From the NCBI RefSeq assembly GCF_012396365.1, contig NZ_JAAXPG010000006.1, forward strand, positions 62,001 through 126,000: 64,000 nt of DNA, written 5' to 3'. The notes under the pieces were generated by a model. It saw nothing but the letters and a program-made list of their open reading frames with translations, did no database searches and was not told where the DNA came from. This document shows positions 35,282 through 43,646 of the stretch, one piece after another. A program made the translations under genes and the position numbers. The first letter of the stretch is position 1. Every line of letters begins with the position of its first letter. The DNA is from Nocardiopsis alborubida. GTDB lineage: Bacteria > Actinomycetota > Actinomycetes > Streptosporangiales > Streptosporangiaceae.

Positions 35282-35914
35282 TCAGCGCGGACACCCCAGG
35301 TGGTGGTGGATGACCAGGTCCACGTAGACGGCGCCGAGGTCGTCCAGGCTCAGCCCGGCCCCGGGGTCGTACCAGTGCAGCAGGGAGTCGAAGGTCTCCA
35401 GAACGTCGTCGGCGACCCGCCCGGGTTCGCGCACTCCGAAGACCCCGCGGGTCACGCCGTCCAGGATGATGCCGCGGACGTGCTCGCGGTACGTCCGCGT
35501 CAGGGAGCTGACCTCGCGGTGGCGGGCCGGATGGATGGCGCGCAAGACCGGCAGCAGCTCGTACCCCAGCGCGGTCGCCGCGCGGTGCTGCCAACCGGTC
35601 TCCACGTGTCGCCTGACCAGCGTCGACATGCGTTCGATCGCGGGCCGGTCCGGCCGGTCCGCGGCCAGCTGCCCGTGCACCCGCTCCCGGGTGGAGCGCA
35701 GCACGACGGCGTAGGCCAGGTCGAACCGTGTGGGGAAGGCGCGTCTGAGCGCGGCGGGGTCGGCCCCGGTCTCGTCCGAGATCCGGGAGGTCAGCTCGGA
35801 CATGGCCAGTCCTTGTGAGCCGTGCTGGGCGAACAGGTGCGCGGCGCAGTCCAGGACGGGGGCCGCGGTGCGGAGCGCGTGAGGGGATGCGTCGGCCGTC
35901 ATGTGGTGTCTCAT
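35282..35914 (-). CDS. TetR/AcrR family regulator
   Basis: DNA-binding repressor-type protein of 210 aa. The N-terminal helix-turn-helix region (AAHLFAQHGSQGLAMSELTSR, then GADPAALRRAFPTRFDLAYAV) follows the TetR pattern, though the third helix lacks the usual G-(T/S)-xYxHF motif and reads PAALRRAFPTR. The C-terminal ligand domain is all alpha (HVETGWQHRAATALGYELLP). It lies convergent to the SGNH esterase and 71 nt upstream of the start of the GDPD-like gene's stop. A second in-frame ATG four codons in is an equal start candidate. Target unknown. Confidence 0.88.
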   Translation of the reverse strand: MRHHMTADASPHALRTAAPVLDCAAHLFAQHGSQGLAMSELTSRISDETGADPAALRRAFPTRFDLAYAVVLRSTRERVHGQLAADRPDRPAIERMSTLVRRHVETGWQHRAATALGYELLPVLRAIHPARHREVSSLTRTYREHVRGIILDGVTRGVFGVREPGRVADDVLETFDSLLHWYDPGAGLSLDDLGAVYVDLVIHHHLGCPR

Positions 35915-35985
35915 CGCTTCGAGTACGCCCCCGGAGAGAGGGAGGGCGTGCGGTCTTCATCGGATCGGTTCCGTGGCCTCCGTCC

Positions 35986-36705
35986 TCAGGCCGGACCGGC
36001 GGCCGGTGTCCGCCGATCCCGGCCGCTGGTCAGCGAAACGAGGTCCTCGATCCGCTCGGTGGCGAGCGCGTCCACGCCCATGCCCACCACGCGTGCCATC
36101 TCGGGGAAGTCGTTCACCGTCCACGCCGTGACGAGGTAGCCGCGGCGGTGCATCTCCGAGACCAGGTCCCGGGTCAGCAGCGTGTAGTGCGTGCCGAGGT
36201 AGGCGGGCCGCAGGGTCCGCACCACGTCCTCGGGAGGCGGGCCCGGCTTGTCCCAGGCCAGCATCAGCCGGGCCTCGGGGCTGCGGCCCCGCAGGGCGTC
36301 GAGGGTCTCGGTGGAACCGGTGAAGAGCACCTGGTCGCCGAACCCGCGCGCCCGCAGCAGCCCGTCCGCCGCCAGCGCCGCCTCGGGCGCGCAGGCGTCC
36401 ACGAGCAGGGGAGGGGGAGCGTCGCCGGTGTACTCGGCGAGCACCTCCATCAGGGTGGGCACGCGCCGCTCCACGTCGTCGCGGGCGGAGGCCAGTTCGG
36501 CCAGGGTCAGTTCCCCCACGGGGCGGGGCGGGGAACCGGGAAGGGCCACGAGCCGTTCGTCAACCAGGACGGGATAGCCGTCGGAGGTGAGGTGGACGTC
36601 GATCTTGACCAGGTCCGCCCCGGCAAGCGAGGCTGAACGCAGGGCCGGGAGGGTGTTTCCCGGGAAGCGTGCGGTGTCTCCGCGCAGTGCGATGGACAAC
36701 GTCAT
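35986..36705 (-). CDS. Glycerophosphodiester phosphodiesterase-like protein with altered active site
   Basis: TIM-barrel GDPD-family protein of 239 aa. The overall pattern is clear (GNTLPALRSASLAGADLVKIDVHLTSDGYPVLVD, TLMEVLAEY, LVTAWTVND). The catalytic residues are not: the first His of HRG is Leu7 (ALRG), the Glu of ENT is Gly16, the Glu of ExD is Lys34 (KID, with Asp36 kept), and the second His is Asp49. It is therefore probably not a normal phosphodiesterase; it may bind a ligand or act as a pseudoenzyme. It is divergent from a DeoR/GlpR-type regulator across a 255-bp intergenic region. Confidence 0.85.
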   Translation of the reverse strand: MTLSIALRGDTARFPGNTLPALRSASLAGADLVKIDVHLTSDGYPVLVDERLVALPGSPPRPVGELTLAELASARDDVERRVPTLMEVLAEYTGDAPPPLLVDACAPEAALAADGLLRARGFGDQVLFTGSTETLDALRGRSPEARLMLAWDKPGPPPEDVVRTLRPAYLGTHYTLLTRDLVSEMHRRGYLVTAWTVNDFPEMARVVGMGVDALATERIEDLVSLTSGRDRRTPAAGPA

Positions 36706-36733
36706 GCCGTCAAGGGTGGCAAAGACTTCCGCC

Positions 36734-36866
36734 TTACGTGGTGCAAACAGGAAAAACGCCTACCGTGGGCGGGCGCGGCCGAGCGGGCGGCCCCGGCGCG
36801 GACCGGTGCCGCCGTCACCGATCCCGTTACGTGGTGCCACGATTGCGAGCGGACTCACGTCGTGAG
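36734..36866. promoter_or_regulatory. Divergent control region with direct repeat and palindrome
   Basis: TTACGTGGTGC occurs at 36734-36744 and again at 36827-36837, and the palindrome CTCACG-T-CGTGAG is at 36854-36866. A CGTGG/CCACG dyad covers 36830-36841. These lie between the GDPD-like gene and the DeoR-type gene and are candidate operators for the latter. Confidence 0.5.
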
Positions 36867-36960
36867 GACGCCGACGGGGTGCGGCGAGCTGGGAAACTTT
36901 GTTACACGGCATCGTGACCGCACGGTGCCCCATGACCGTCCCTGGAGTGTGAGGCGAACG

Positions 36961-37731
36961 ATGATTCCGGACCAGAGACGAGAGCACATCCTCAAGCTCC
37001 TTCAGGAGCGCCACGTGCTGAGCATCAACGAGCTCACGTCGATGCTGTCCGTGTCCCACATGACGGTTCGGCGTGACATCCAGGCGCTGGAGAACGACGG
37101 CAAGGTGCTGTCGGTCACCGGGGGGGTGCGGCTCGCGGCGCGGCTCAAGAGCGAGCCCTCCTACCTGGCCAAGGCACAGCTGGAGGTACCCGCCAAACGG
37201 GCCATAGCGCGCGCGGCGGCCGACCTGGTCCGGGAGAACTTCACCATCTACCTGGACGCGGGCACGACCACGCTGCAGATGGTCCCCCTGCTCACCGACA
37301 AGGTCGGCCTGACGGTCATCACCAGCGACTTCAACGTCGTGGGCCACCTGATGGAGTACCCGGGGATCGAGCTGATCCACACCGGCGGGGTGGTCTCGCA
37401 CTCCGACCACTCCTCGGTCGGGCGCTTCACCGCCGACTTCCTGCGCCAGGTGAACGTCGACCTGGCCTTCATCGCCAGCAGCTCCTGGGACGCCGAGCGC
37501 GGGTCGACCACGCCCTCCGAGGCCAAGGTGGTCGCCAAGCAGGCGCTGCTGCGGATCGCCTCCAAGAGCGTGCTCACGGTCGACAGCACCAAGTACGGCA
37601 AGTTCGGCACCTTCAGGGTGGCGAGCCTGGAGGAGTTCGACCTGATCATCACCGACGACCGGCTCCCGCGCTCGGCCGTGGACGACCTCGCCGAGCGCGA
37701 CGTGCGCCTGAAGCTGGTCGAGGTGGAGTAG
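36961..37731 (+). CDS. DeoR/GlpR-type transcriptional regulator
   Basis: Sugar-phosphate-responsive regulator of 256 aa. The N-terminal winged helix reads REHILKLLQERHVLSINELT then SVSHMTVRRDIQALENDGKV, the DeoR signature. The C-terminal sensor domain has the effector-site segments LDAGTTTLQMVPLL, VITSDFNVVGHL, HTGGVVSHSDHSSVG and TVDSTKYGKFGTFRV. GAGG precedes the ATG by about 6 nt. Local targets are likely its own promoter and the divergent GDPD-like gene, given the repeated operator-like motifs between them. Confidence 0.94.
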   Translation: MIPDQRREHILKLLQERHVLSINELTSMLSVSHMTVRRDIQALENDGKVLSVTGGVRLAARLKSEPSYLAKAQLEVPAKRAIARAAADLVRENFTIYLDAGTTTLQMVPLLTDKVGLTVITSDFNVVGHLMEYPGIELIHTGGVVSHSDHSSVGRFTADFLRQVNVDLAFIASSSWDAERGSTTPSEAKVVAKQALLRIASKSVLTVDSTKYGKFGTFRVASLEEFDLIITDDRLPRSAVDDLAERDVRLKLVEVE

Positions 37732-37827
37732 GGCCGCGCGTCCGCCGGGCGCCTCCGACGGCGCCGGTCCGCCGGAGCCCGGTCCGCGGCGCGGACCGCG
37801 GAGGCCACGGTCGCGGCCTGACGCGGC

Positions 37828-38295
37828 TCAGTCCTCGCCGGCGTCGAGCTCGGCGTGGGCGAACAGGGCCAGTTCGGTGCCGTCCGGGTCGTAGAAGAGC
37901 AGGGTGGAGCCCTCCTCGCCGTGCATCACCGGGGAGTGCTCCACGTCCATCTCCGCGAAGCGCTCCTCCCATGCCTCCAGTTCGCCCAGGTTCTCGACGC
38001 CCAGGGTGAGGCGGTCCAGGCCGCAGTGCCTGCGGTCGAACCTGCCCTTGAAGTTGTCGCGGTGCTGGATGAGCGCCAGCAGCAGCCCGGTGGCCGGGTG
38101 CTGGCACTCGGTGCGCCGTGTGCCCTCGTGGTCGCGCTTGCCGAGGACCTGGAAACCCAGGACCGTGCGGTAGAAGCGCACACTCTCGTCGCGGTCGCGG
38201 ACCGACAGGGTGACGCGGGCGAGCCCGTTGAGCTGGGGCACGGGCACCTCTCTGCGGCGGGGGCCGATGGTGGCCAGTAGATCGAGCACGATCAT
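37828..38295 (-). CDS. VOC family (glyoxalase/dioxygenase-like) protein
   Basis: Small metalloenzyme-fold protein of up to 155 aa with the two beta-alpha-beta-beta-beta modules: LARVTLSVRDRDESVRFYRTVLGF and LDRLTLGVENLGELEAWEERF, ending in LLFYDPDGTELALFAH (metal-binding Glu). Activity unknown. Two start options exist. The ATG at 38295 has TAGGCT only 2 nt upstream; GTG codons at 38247 and 38241 have AGAGAGG just before and would remove a short N-tail. Tandem direct repeats lie upstream. Confidence 0.87.
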   Translation of the reverse strand: MIVLDLLATIGPRRREVPVPQLNGLARVTLSVRDRDESVRFYRTVLGFQVLGKRDHEGTRRTECQHPATGLLLALIQHRDNFKGRFDRRHCGLDRLTLGVENLGELEAWEERFAEMDVEHSPVMHGEEGSTLLFYDPDGTELALFAHAELDAGED

Positions 38296-38330
38296 CGAGC
38301 CTAGGTCGGAGTCAGAATGATGGGTCCCTC

Positions 38331-38349
38331 TTTAACGCGGGTTTAACGC
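38331..38349. repeat. 11-bp-spaced direct repeat upstream of the VOC gene
   Basis: TTTAACGC at 38331-38338 and at 38342-38349 are repeated with an 11-bp period, about one helical turn. The layout resembles sites of OmpR/PhoP-type response regulators. It lies 36 bp before the VOC gene start and about 55 bp past the MFS stop. Confidence 0.5.
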
Positions 38350-38403
38350 CTGATGTTCCCCGAATCACCCGAACACGCTCCCTGACCTGCCCGGTCGCGC
38401 CCC

Positions 38404-39657
38404 TCAGCGGCCCGGAGTGGAGCGCGTCACCACCGCAGGAGAGGACGGTTCGCCGCGGACGTACCAGCGGGTGCGCATCACCAGGACGGTCACCGCGAGG
38501 GAGACCAGGCCGCCCAGGGTGGCCAGCACGAACGCCCCCTGGTGGCCGTGGGCGTCGGCGAGGACGCCCGCGACCGTCGACCCCAGCGCCTGGCCCAGGA
38601 TCAGGCAGCTCAGGATGACGGCCATCGACTGGGACAGGCGGCTCGCCGGGGCGGCCCTCTCGATCAGCCCGAACAGGCTCACGATGTGCGGGCCGATCGC
38701 GGCGCCCAGGACGAAGATGGCCACCGCCAGAGCGGCCGCGCCGTGGGCCGCGTACAGCGGCAGGGTGAGCAGGAACAGCGCGCCCGCCGCGATCCGGGTC
38801 CGCGCCGTGAGCGGGAAGCCCACGGGGACGGAGGCCATCAGCAGGCCCGCGACGGCGCTGCTGGTGCCCATCACCGCGTACATCAGCCCGGACAGGTCCC
38901 CGTGCCCGGAGGCGGCCGAGAAGGCGGTCACACCGGTGGACATGCCGCCGAAGAACAGGCCCTGGCAGAACATGGGGACGGCCAGCACCAGCAGCGCGGG
39001 CGTGGCGATGCGGCCCCCGGCGCCGCGCGCCGGAGGGGTCCCGGGCGGAGCGGTGGGGTGCAGGGCGAACACGGTCCCGAACACGCCGATGAGCACGGCC
39101 GCGCCCAGCACGCTCGCCGCCGGCGAGAGCGTCACGGTGAGCAGTCCCACCAGGGCGGGGCCCAGGACGAACGCGGCCTCGTCCAGCACGCCCTCGACCG
39201 ACATCGCCGCGGACACCGAGCGCTCGCGCTCCTCGCCCCTGTGCGGTCCCCTCCGGATGAGCACCACCCAGCGCGTGCGCGCCATGGGGCCGATCTGGGG
39301 CATGCACAGGCCCGCCACGGCGGCCAGCGCGGCCAGGACCGGGGCGGAGGCCTCCGCGAGGACGGCGAACACGAGCACGGTGACGAGCACGGCGTCCACG
39401 AGCGAGGTGACCAGCACCGGGACCCGCTGCCCGCGCCGGTCGGCGAACCGGGCGATGACGGGGCCGCCCACGGTCTCCCCGAGCGCGAAGGCCCCGGTCA
39501 CCGCACCGGCGGCGGCCACGCTCCCGGTCGTGGTGGTGACCAGGGTGAGCAGGCCGATCAGGGACATGGAGATGGGCAGGCGGGCGAGGAAGGTGCTCAG
39601 GAGCAGCGGCCACCCGGCGATGTGGTGCATGCGTCGCAGCGTGTCCAAAGGTGACAT
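38404..39657 (-). CDS. MFS transporter
   Basis: Integral membrane protein of 417 aa with about 12 hydrophobic segments. The loop between helices 2 and 3 has the MFS form GGPVIARFADRRGQRVPVLV. A charged central loop (RRGPHRGEERERS and later PTAPPGTPPARGAGG) splits two six-helix halves. It is likely a drug or metabolite exporter; no substrate motif is visible. It is divergent from the histidine kinase gene, with 300 bp between starts. Confidence 0.92.
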   Translation of the reverse strand: MSPLDTLRRMHHIAGWPLLLSTFLARLPISMSLIGLLTLVTTTTGSVAAAGAVTGAFALGETVGGPVIARFADRRGQRVPVLVTSLVDAVLVTVLVFAVLAEASAPVLAALAAVAGLCMPQIGPMARTRWVVLIRRGPHRGEERERSVSAAMSVEGVLDEAAFVLGPALVGLLTVTLSPAASVLGAAVLIGVFGTVFALHPTAPPGTPPARGAGGRIATPALLVLAVPMFCQGLFFGGMSTGVTAFSAASGHGDLSGLMYAVMGTSSAVAGLLMASVPVGFPLTARTRIAAGALFLLTLPLYAAHGAAALAVAIFVLGAAIGPHIVSLFGLIERAAPASRLSQSMAVILSCLILGQALGSTVAGVLADAHGHQGAFVLATLGGLVSLAVTVLVMRTRWYVRGEPSSPAVVTRSTPGR

Positions 39658-39957
39658 CCGGCCCCTGTCCGCGGTCGTGGTTCCCGACCCCCGGATCCCG
39701 GCACGGCCGTGCGGCTCGGGTCATCGCGGAAGGGCCAAAATTCATCCCATGATATGGCTGGCGTTCGCGGGTGGAAGCCCTTCCGGTACCCGTGCGGGGA
39801 CTCGCGGGGTTCCGGTGGGCCCCCGCGCCCGCACCGGGTGCGCCGCGCGGGCAAGGGCGGACGGGCGCACGCGCACGCACCGCTCCCCGGAGGGGGAGGC
39901 CCCACCCTGACTTTCGTCGGTGCCGCCGACCCGCCCCCGGTGTGTAGGTTTCCCGGC
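39658..39957. other. Divergent promoter region of MFS and histidine kinase genes
   Basis: The kinase side ends with TAGGTT 7 nt before the ATG. On the minus strand TATCAT around 39750 could be the -10 element for the MFS gene, with a leader near 90 nt. No gene is supported inside. Confidence 0.4.
39945..39950 (+). promoter_or_regulatory. Candidate -10 element of a leaderless histidine kinase transcript
   Basis: TAGGTT lies 7 nt before the ATG at 39958 and no Shine-Dalgarno sequence is present. Confidence 0.5.
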
Positions 39958-41577
39958 ATGGACCTCTCCGTACCGCGCGCGGGCCTTCGGAGCGCGCTGT
40001 CCCCGCTCGGGGGCTGGCCCACCCGGGGCGCCGTCTGGCGCGACGTGCTGTTCGGTGCCGCGATCGCCGCCCTGTGCCTGGGGGAGGTGTCCGTCCGCTG
40101 GCTCTCCGGGGGGATGCCCGCCGCCGAGGCGCTCGCCACCGCGGGCGCCGCCGTCGCGCTGACCGCGCTGACCGTGCTGCTCGGCCGCCTCTACCCGCTG
40201 CTCGCCCTGGTCGTGGCCCTGCTCGGCTCGTTCTGGGTGTACGGGTTCGGCATCCTGTTGCTGTGCGTCGCCTACCTGGCGGGCCGCCGCCTCCCCACGG
40301 TCTGGGCGGCGCTGGTGCTCTTCACGTCCGCCACCGTCCTGTGGACGGTGGTCGCGGCGCTGCTGTGGCCCGACGAACCGGCGGGGTGGACCTCCATGAC
40401 CGCCACCGTGAGCACCATGGTGTTCAGCGTCGTGCTCCCCTGGCTGGTGGGCGTCTACAGGCGCCAGCACGTGGCCCTGGCCGAGGCCGGATGGGAGCAC
40501 GCCCGCCAGCTCCAGCGCGAGCACCGTCTCACCGTCGACGAGGCCAGGCTCCGCGAGCGCTCCCGCATCGCCCAGGACATGCACGACTCCCTCGGCCACG
40601 AGCTCAGCCTCATCGCCCTGCGCGCCGGGGCCCTGGAGGTCAGCCCCGACCTGGACGGGGAGCACCGCCGCTCGGCGGCCGAGCTGCGGGTCACCGCCGT
40701 CAACGCCACCCACCGCCTGCGGGAGATCATCGGAGTGCTGCGCGCCGACACCGAACCCGCGCCCATGTCCCCCGCGGGCGAGGGCGTCCCCGCCCTGGTC
40801 GAGCGCGTCCGCGACTCCGGTATGCGGGTCGTGCTGGTGCGCGACGGGGAGACCGGCGGCCTGCCGCCGATGGTCGACCGGGCGGTCCACCGGGTCGTCC
40901 AGGAGTCGCTCACCAACGCCGCCAAGTACGCCCCCGGCGCCGACGTGACGGTGTGGCTGACCACGAGCGGGGAACGGGTGGAGGCGAGGGTCACCAACTC
41001 CGCGCCCTCGGGGCCGTGCCCCGACACCGGTCCGGGCGGCAGGCGCGGGCTCATCGGCCTGCGCGAGCGCGTCCGCCTGACCGGGGGCTCCTTCGCCGCC
41101 GGACCGGACGGCGACGGCGGCTGGGAGGTCTGCGCGACCATGCCGCTGGACGGCACCGCGGGGGCGGAGCCCGACGAGGTCGGGGAGGCGGCCCAGATCG
41201 ACCAGCTCCAGCTCGCCGCCCGCCGCAGGGTGCGCGGCTGGACGCTGGCCCTGGCGCTGGTCCCGGTCGTCGCGGCCGCGGTGGTGGTGTCCACACTGGG
41301 CTGGATCAGCGTCACGAACATGGAGCGGGCCACCCTGACCCCCGAGGAGTTCGCCGCCCTGACCGTCGGCGACTCCCAGGCCGAGGTCGAGGCGGTGCTG
41401 CCCGAGGACTCGGTGTACATGGACGCGGGCATGCTGGAGGAGGACGCCGTCCCCCCGGGCGCCGCGTGCAGCTACTACCGCGGCGACAGCGTGTTGTTCG
41501 GCGGTGAGATGACGTTCTACCAGCTGTGCTTCGCCGAGGGGCGCCTGTTGACCAAGGAGGAGGCGCCGCTACGGTGA
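39958..41577 (+). CDS. Sensor histidine kinase (NarL-type partner) with extra C-terminal membrane-anchored domain
   Basis: Sensor kinase of 539 aa. Four or five membrane segments (residues about 25-160) are followed by a HisKA_3 dimerisation region with His209 in RIAQDMHDSLGHELS, and an HATPase domain with N-box VQESLTNAAKYA and G-box GRRGLIGLRERV. Unusually the protein does not end there: a further membrane segment (about residues 427-450, WTLALALVPVVAAAVVVSTL) leads to an 85-residue tail with two Cys (GAACSYYRG, FYQLCFAEG) and the phrase LTVGDSQAEVEAVLP, which recalls SmpA/OmlA-like modules. The response regulator gene follows by 40 nt. Signal unknown. Confidence 0.92.
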   Translation: MDLSVPRAGLRSALSPLGGWPTRGAVWRDVLFGAAIAALCLGEVSVRWLSGGMPAAEALATAGAAVALTALTVLLGRLYPLLALVVALLGSFWVYGFGILLLCVAYLAGRRLPTVWAALVLFTSATVLWTVVAALLWPDEPAGWTSMTATVSTMVFSVVLPWLVGVYRRQHVALAEAGWEHARQLQREHRLTVDEARLRERSRIAQDMHDSLGHELSLIALRAGALEVSPDLDGEHRRSAAELRVTAVNATHRLREIIGVLRADTEPAPMSPAGEGVPALVERVRDSGMRVVLVRDGETGGLPPMVDRAVHRVVQESLTNAAKYAPGADVTVWLTTSGERVEARVTNSAPSGPCPDTGPGGRRGLIGLRERVRLTGGSFAAGPDGDGGWEVCATMPLDGTAGAEPDEVGEAAQIDQLQLAARRRVRGWTLALALVPVVAAAVVVSTLGWISVTNMERATLTPEEFAALTVGDSQAEVEAVLPEDSVYMDAGMLEEDAVPPGAACSYYRGDSVLFGGEMTFYQLCFAEGRLLTKEEAPLR

Positions 41578-41617
41578 CCACGCGATCCCAGAACGGACAC
41601 AGGGAAGAGGGACAGAC

Positions 41618-42280
41618 GTGATCAGGGTGCTGCTCGCCGACGACGAGGCGATGATCCGCGCCGGAGTGCGGGCGATCGTGAGCAGCGACCCGGAGATCGA
41701 GGTGGTGACCGAGGCCGCCGACGGCCGTGAGGCCGTGGACCTGGTGCTCTCCCACCGCCCCGACGTGGCGCTGCTGGACATCCGGATGCCCCGGATGGAC
41801 GGCCTCGCGGCCACGGCGGAGATCCGCAGGGTCGCGCCCGAGACCGCCGTGGTCATCCTCACCACCTTCGGGGAGGACAGCTACATCTCCCAGGCGCTCG
41901 GCGGCGGCGCCAGCGGCTTCCTGCTCAAGGCGGGCGACCCCCGCGAGCTGATCGCCGGGGTGCACGCGGTCGCCGACGGCGGCGCCTACCTGTCCCCCCA
42001 GGTGGCGCGCCAGGTCATCGCCCGGTTCGGCGGTCCCCGGGCCGCCCGGGAGGCGGCGGCCGTCGCCCGCGTCGAGGAGCTCACCCAGCGCGAGCGCGAG
42101 GTGCTGGCCCTGGTCGGGGCGGGCCTGTCCAACGCGGACATCGCCGAGCGGCTGTTCCTCGTGGAGGGCACCGTCAAGAGCTACGTCAGCGCCATCCTCA
42201 ACCGGCTGGAGATGCGCAACAGGGTGCAGGCGGCCATCCTCGCCCACGAGGCCGGACTCGTGGACACCTCCGCCACCTGA
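41618..42280 (+). CDS. NarL/LuxR family response regulator
   Basis: Response regulator of 220 aa paired with the kinase just upstream. The receiver domain has the acid pocket ADDEAMI, phosphoacceptor Asp54 (ALLDIRMPRMDG), Thr in LTTFGE and Lys in LKAGDP. The C-terminal LuxR helix-turn-helix is LTQREREVLALVGAGLSNADIAERLFLVEGTVKSYVSAIL (split in the usual way). GTG start with AGAGGGACAG upstream. Confidence 0.96.
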   Translation: MIRVLLADDEAMIRAGVRAIVSSDPEIEVVTEAADGREAVDLVLSHRPDVALLDIRMPRMDGLAATAEIRRVAPETAVVILTTFGEDSYISQALGGGASGFLLKAGDPRELIAGVHAVADGGAYLSPQVARQVIARFGGPRAAREAAAVARVEELTQREREVLALVGAGLSNADIAERLFLVEGTVKSYVSAILNRLEMRNRVQAAILAHEAGLVDTSAT

Positions 42281-42324
42281 CCCGGTGCCGGGAGAAGCGG
42301 TCCCGGTGGGGAAGACTGGGGGTC

Positions 42325-42981
42325 ATGAACGACGCGTGGCTGGACGCCGCCTGGCGCGGGCTCGCCGGGGACGGCCCCGAGGCGGTGGCGGTCGGCACCG
42401 AACTCCTGGTCCGCTGGAACGAGCCGCACCGCCGCTACCACACGCTCGCCCACCTGGAGGCCGTACTGCGCGCGGTCGACCTGCTGCTCCGCGAGGAGGG
42501 GGTGCGCGACGCCGACCTCGTGCGCCACGCGGTCTGGTTCCACGACGCCGTCTACGAGGGGGTCCCGGGGCGGGACGAGCGTGAGAGCGCTCGGCTCGCC
42601 GAGCGGCTGCTGTCCCTGATGGGAATGGAGGCCGCGCGGGTCCGCGAGGTCGTGCGCCTGGTCGGGGTGACCGCGACGCACCGGCCGGGGAGGTGGGACG
42701 CCGACGGCGCGGTGCTCTGCGACGCCGACCTGTCGGTGCTGGCCGCCCCGGCCGACGAGTACCTGGCCTACACCACGGCGGTGCGCGCCGAGTACCGGCA
42801 CGTTCCCGACGAGGACTTCCGCACGGGCCGGACCGCGGTGCTGCGGTCGCTGCTGGAGGCGCCCCACCTGTTCCACACCCCGTCCGGGCGGGCGCGCTGG
42901 GAGGCGCGTGCGCGGGTGAACGTGCTCGCCGAACTCGACCGGCTGAACGCCCCGCCCCCGGTGGAGCCGCCTCCGCCCTGA
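42325..42981 (+). CDS. HD-domain metal-dependent phosphohydrolase-like protein
   Basis: Protein of 218 aa of the predicted HD phosphohydrolase group. Metal-binding residues are seen in RRYHTLAHLEAVL, HAVWFHDAVYEG (the HD pair) and later HRPGRWDADGAVLCDADLSVL. These proteins usually act on nucleotides or phosphate esters; the substrate here is unknown. The C-terminus is Pro-rich (NAPPPVEPPPP). AAGACT lies 7 nt before the ATG, a weak -10 candidate, and no clear RBS is present. Confidence 0.88.
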   Translation: MNDAWLDAAWRGLAGDGPEAVAVGTELLVRWNEPHRRYHTLAHLEAVLRAVDLLLREEGVRDADLVRHAVWFHDAVYEGVPGRDERESARLAERLLSLMGMEAARVREVVRLVGVTATHRPGRWDADGAVLCDADLSVLAAPADEYLAYTTAVRAEYRHVPDEDFRTGRTAVLRSLLEAPHLFHTPSGRARWEARARVNVLAELDRLNAPPPVEPPPP

Positions 42982-43204
42982 ACCGCCCGCCGCCCGGCGG
43001 ACCAAGCGACGCGCGGCCTCATGGATCCGGTGCTCACGCCGGGTGGGGCGGGCACGCCGCCCCGTCAGCGGTCTGGCCTCCCGGCCGACCGGCGGGGGCA
43101 CGGCCTGACACCGGAACCCGACTGCTTCCGGCGGCGGTGCTCACCTGTCGGCGGCTGTGGAACCGAGTCCTGCCGGCCTGGCGGGTCCCGTCGGGCGGTG
43201 CCGG

Positions 43205-43480
43205 TCAGCCGGTCAGCCGGGCGGCCTTGGGCCGCCGCAGCCCGGACGCGCGCAGGCGCGTGACCAGCTCGCGGCCGCTGACGTGCTCGGCGCCCAGTTC
43301 CAGGGCCCGGGCGTGCAGGTGCTCGGGGATGTCGTAGTGGTCGCGCTCGAACGCGCGCGGGTCCGCCCCGAGCGCGCGGGCGAAGGCGTGCAGCTCGTCG
43401 TAGGAGCTGTCGCTGACCAGGTGCGCGAACAGCCAGCCGCGCGGCCCCGGCCAGACCGGGGTGTCGATGAGAACGCTCAT
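43205..43480 (-). CDS. DUF4031 domain protein
   Basis: Protein of 91 aa that matches the DUF4031 pattern: VLIDTPVWPGPRGWLFAHLVSDSSYDELHAFA then RDHYDIPEHLHARALELGA. Actinobacterial members are short and uncharacterised. TAGGCT is 6 nt upstream of the ATG (minus strand), suggesting a leaderless mRNA. Single gene. Confidence 0.9.
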   Translation of the reverse strand: MSVLIDTPVWPGPRGWLFAHLVSDSSYDELHAFARALGADPRAFERDHYDIPEHLHARALELGAEHVSGRELVTRLRASGLRRPKAARLTG

Positions 43481-43486
43481 CCCAGA

Positions 43487-43492
43487 AGCCTA
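43487..43492 (-). promoter_or_regulatory. Candidate -10 element of the DUF4031 gene
   Basis: On the minus strand TAGGCT ends 6 nt before the ATG at 43480. Confidence 0.5.
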
Positions 43493-43646
43493 GAGCCCCT
43501 GCCGTCCTGGTTCTCGGTCGTGTGGGGGAGCGGCGCGTGAGGCGCGGCCTGCCGCGCTCCGCGCGGCGAGGCGATCCCCCCGGGGGGGCCGCGGGTGCGG
43601 CTCTCAGCCGTTTGCCCTCGACGGCTCCCCGCACCTGGTCGCACGG

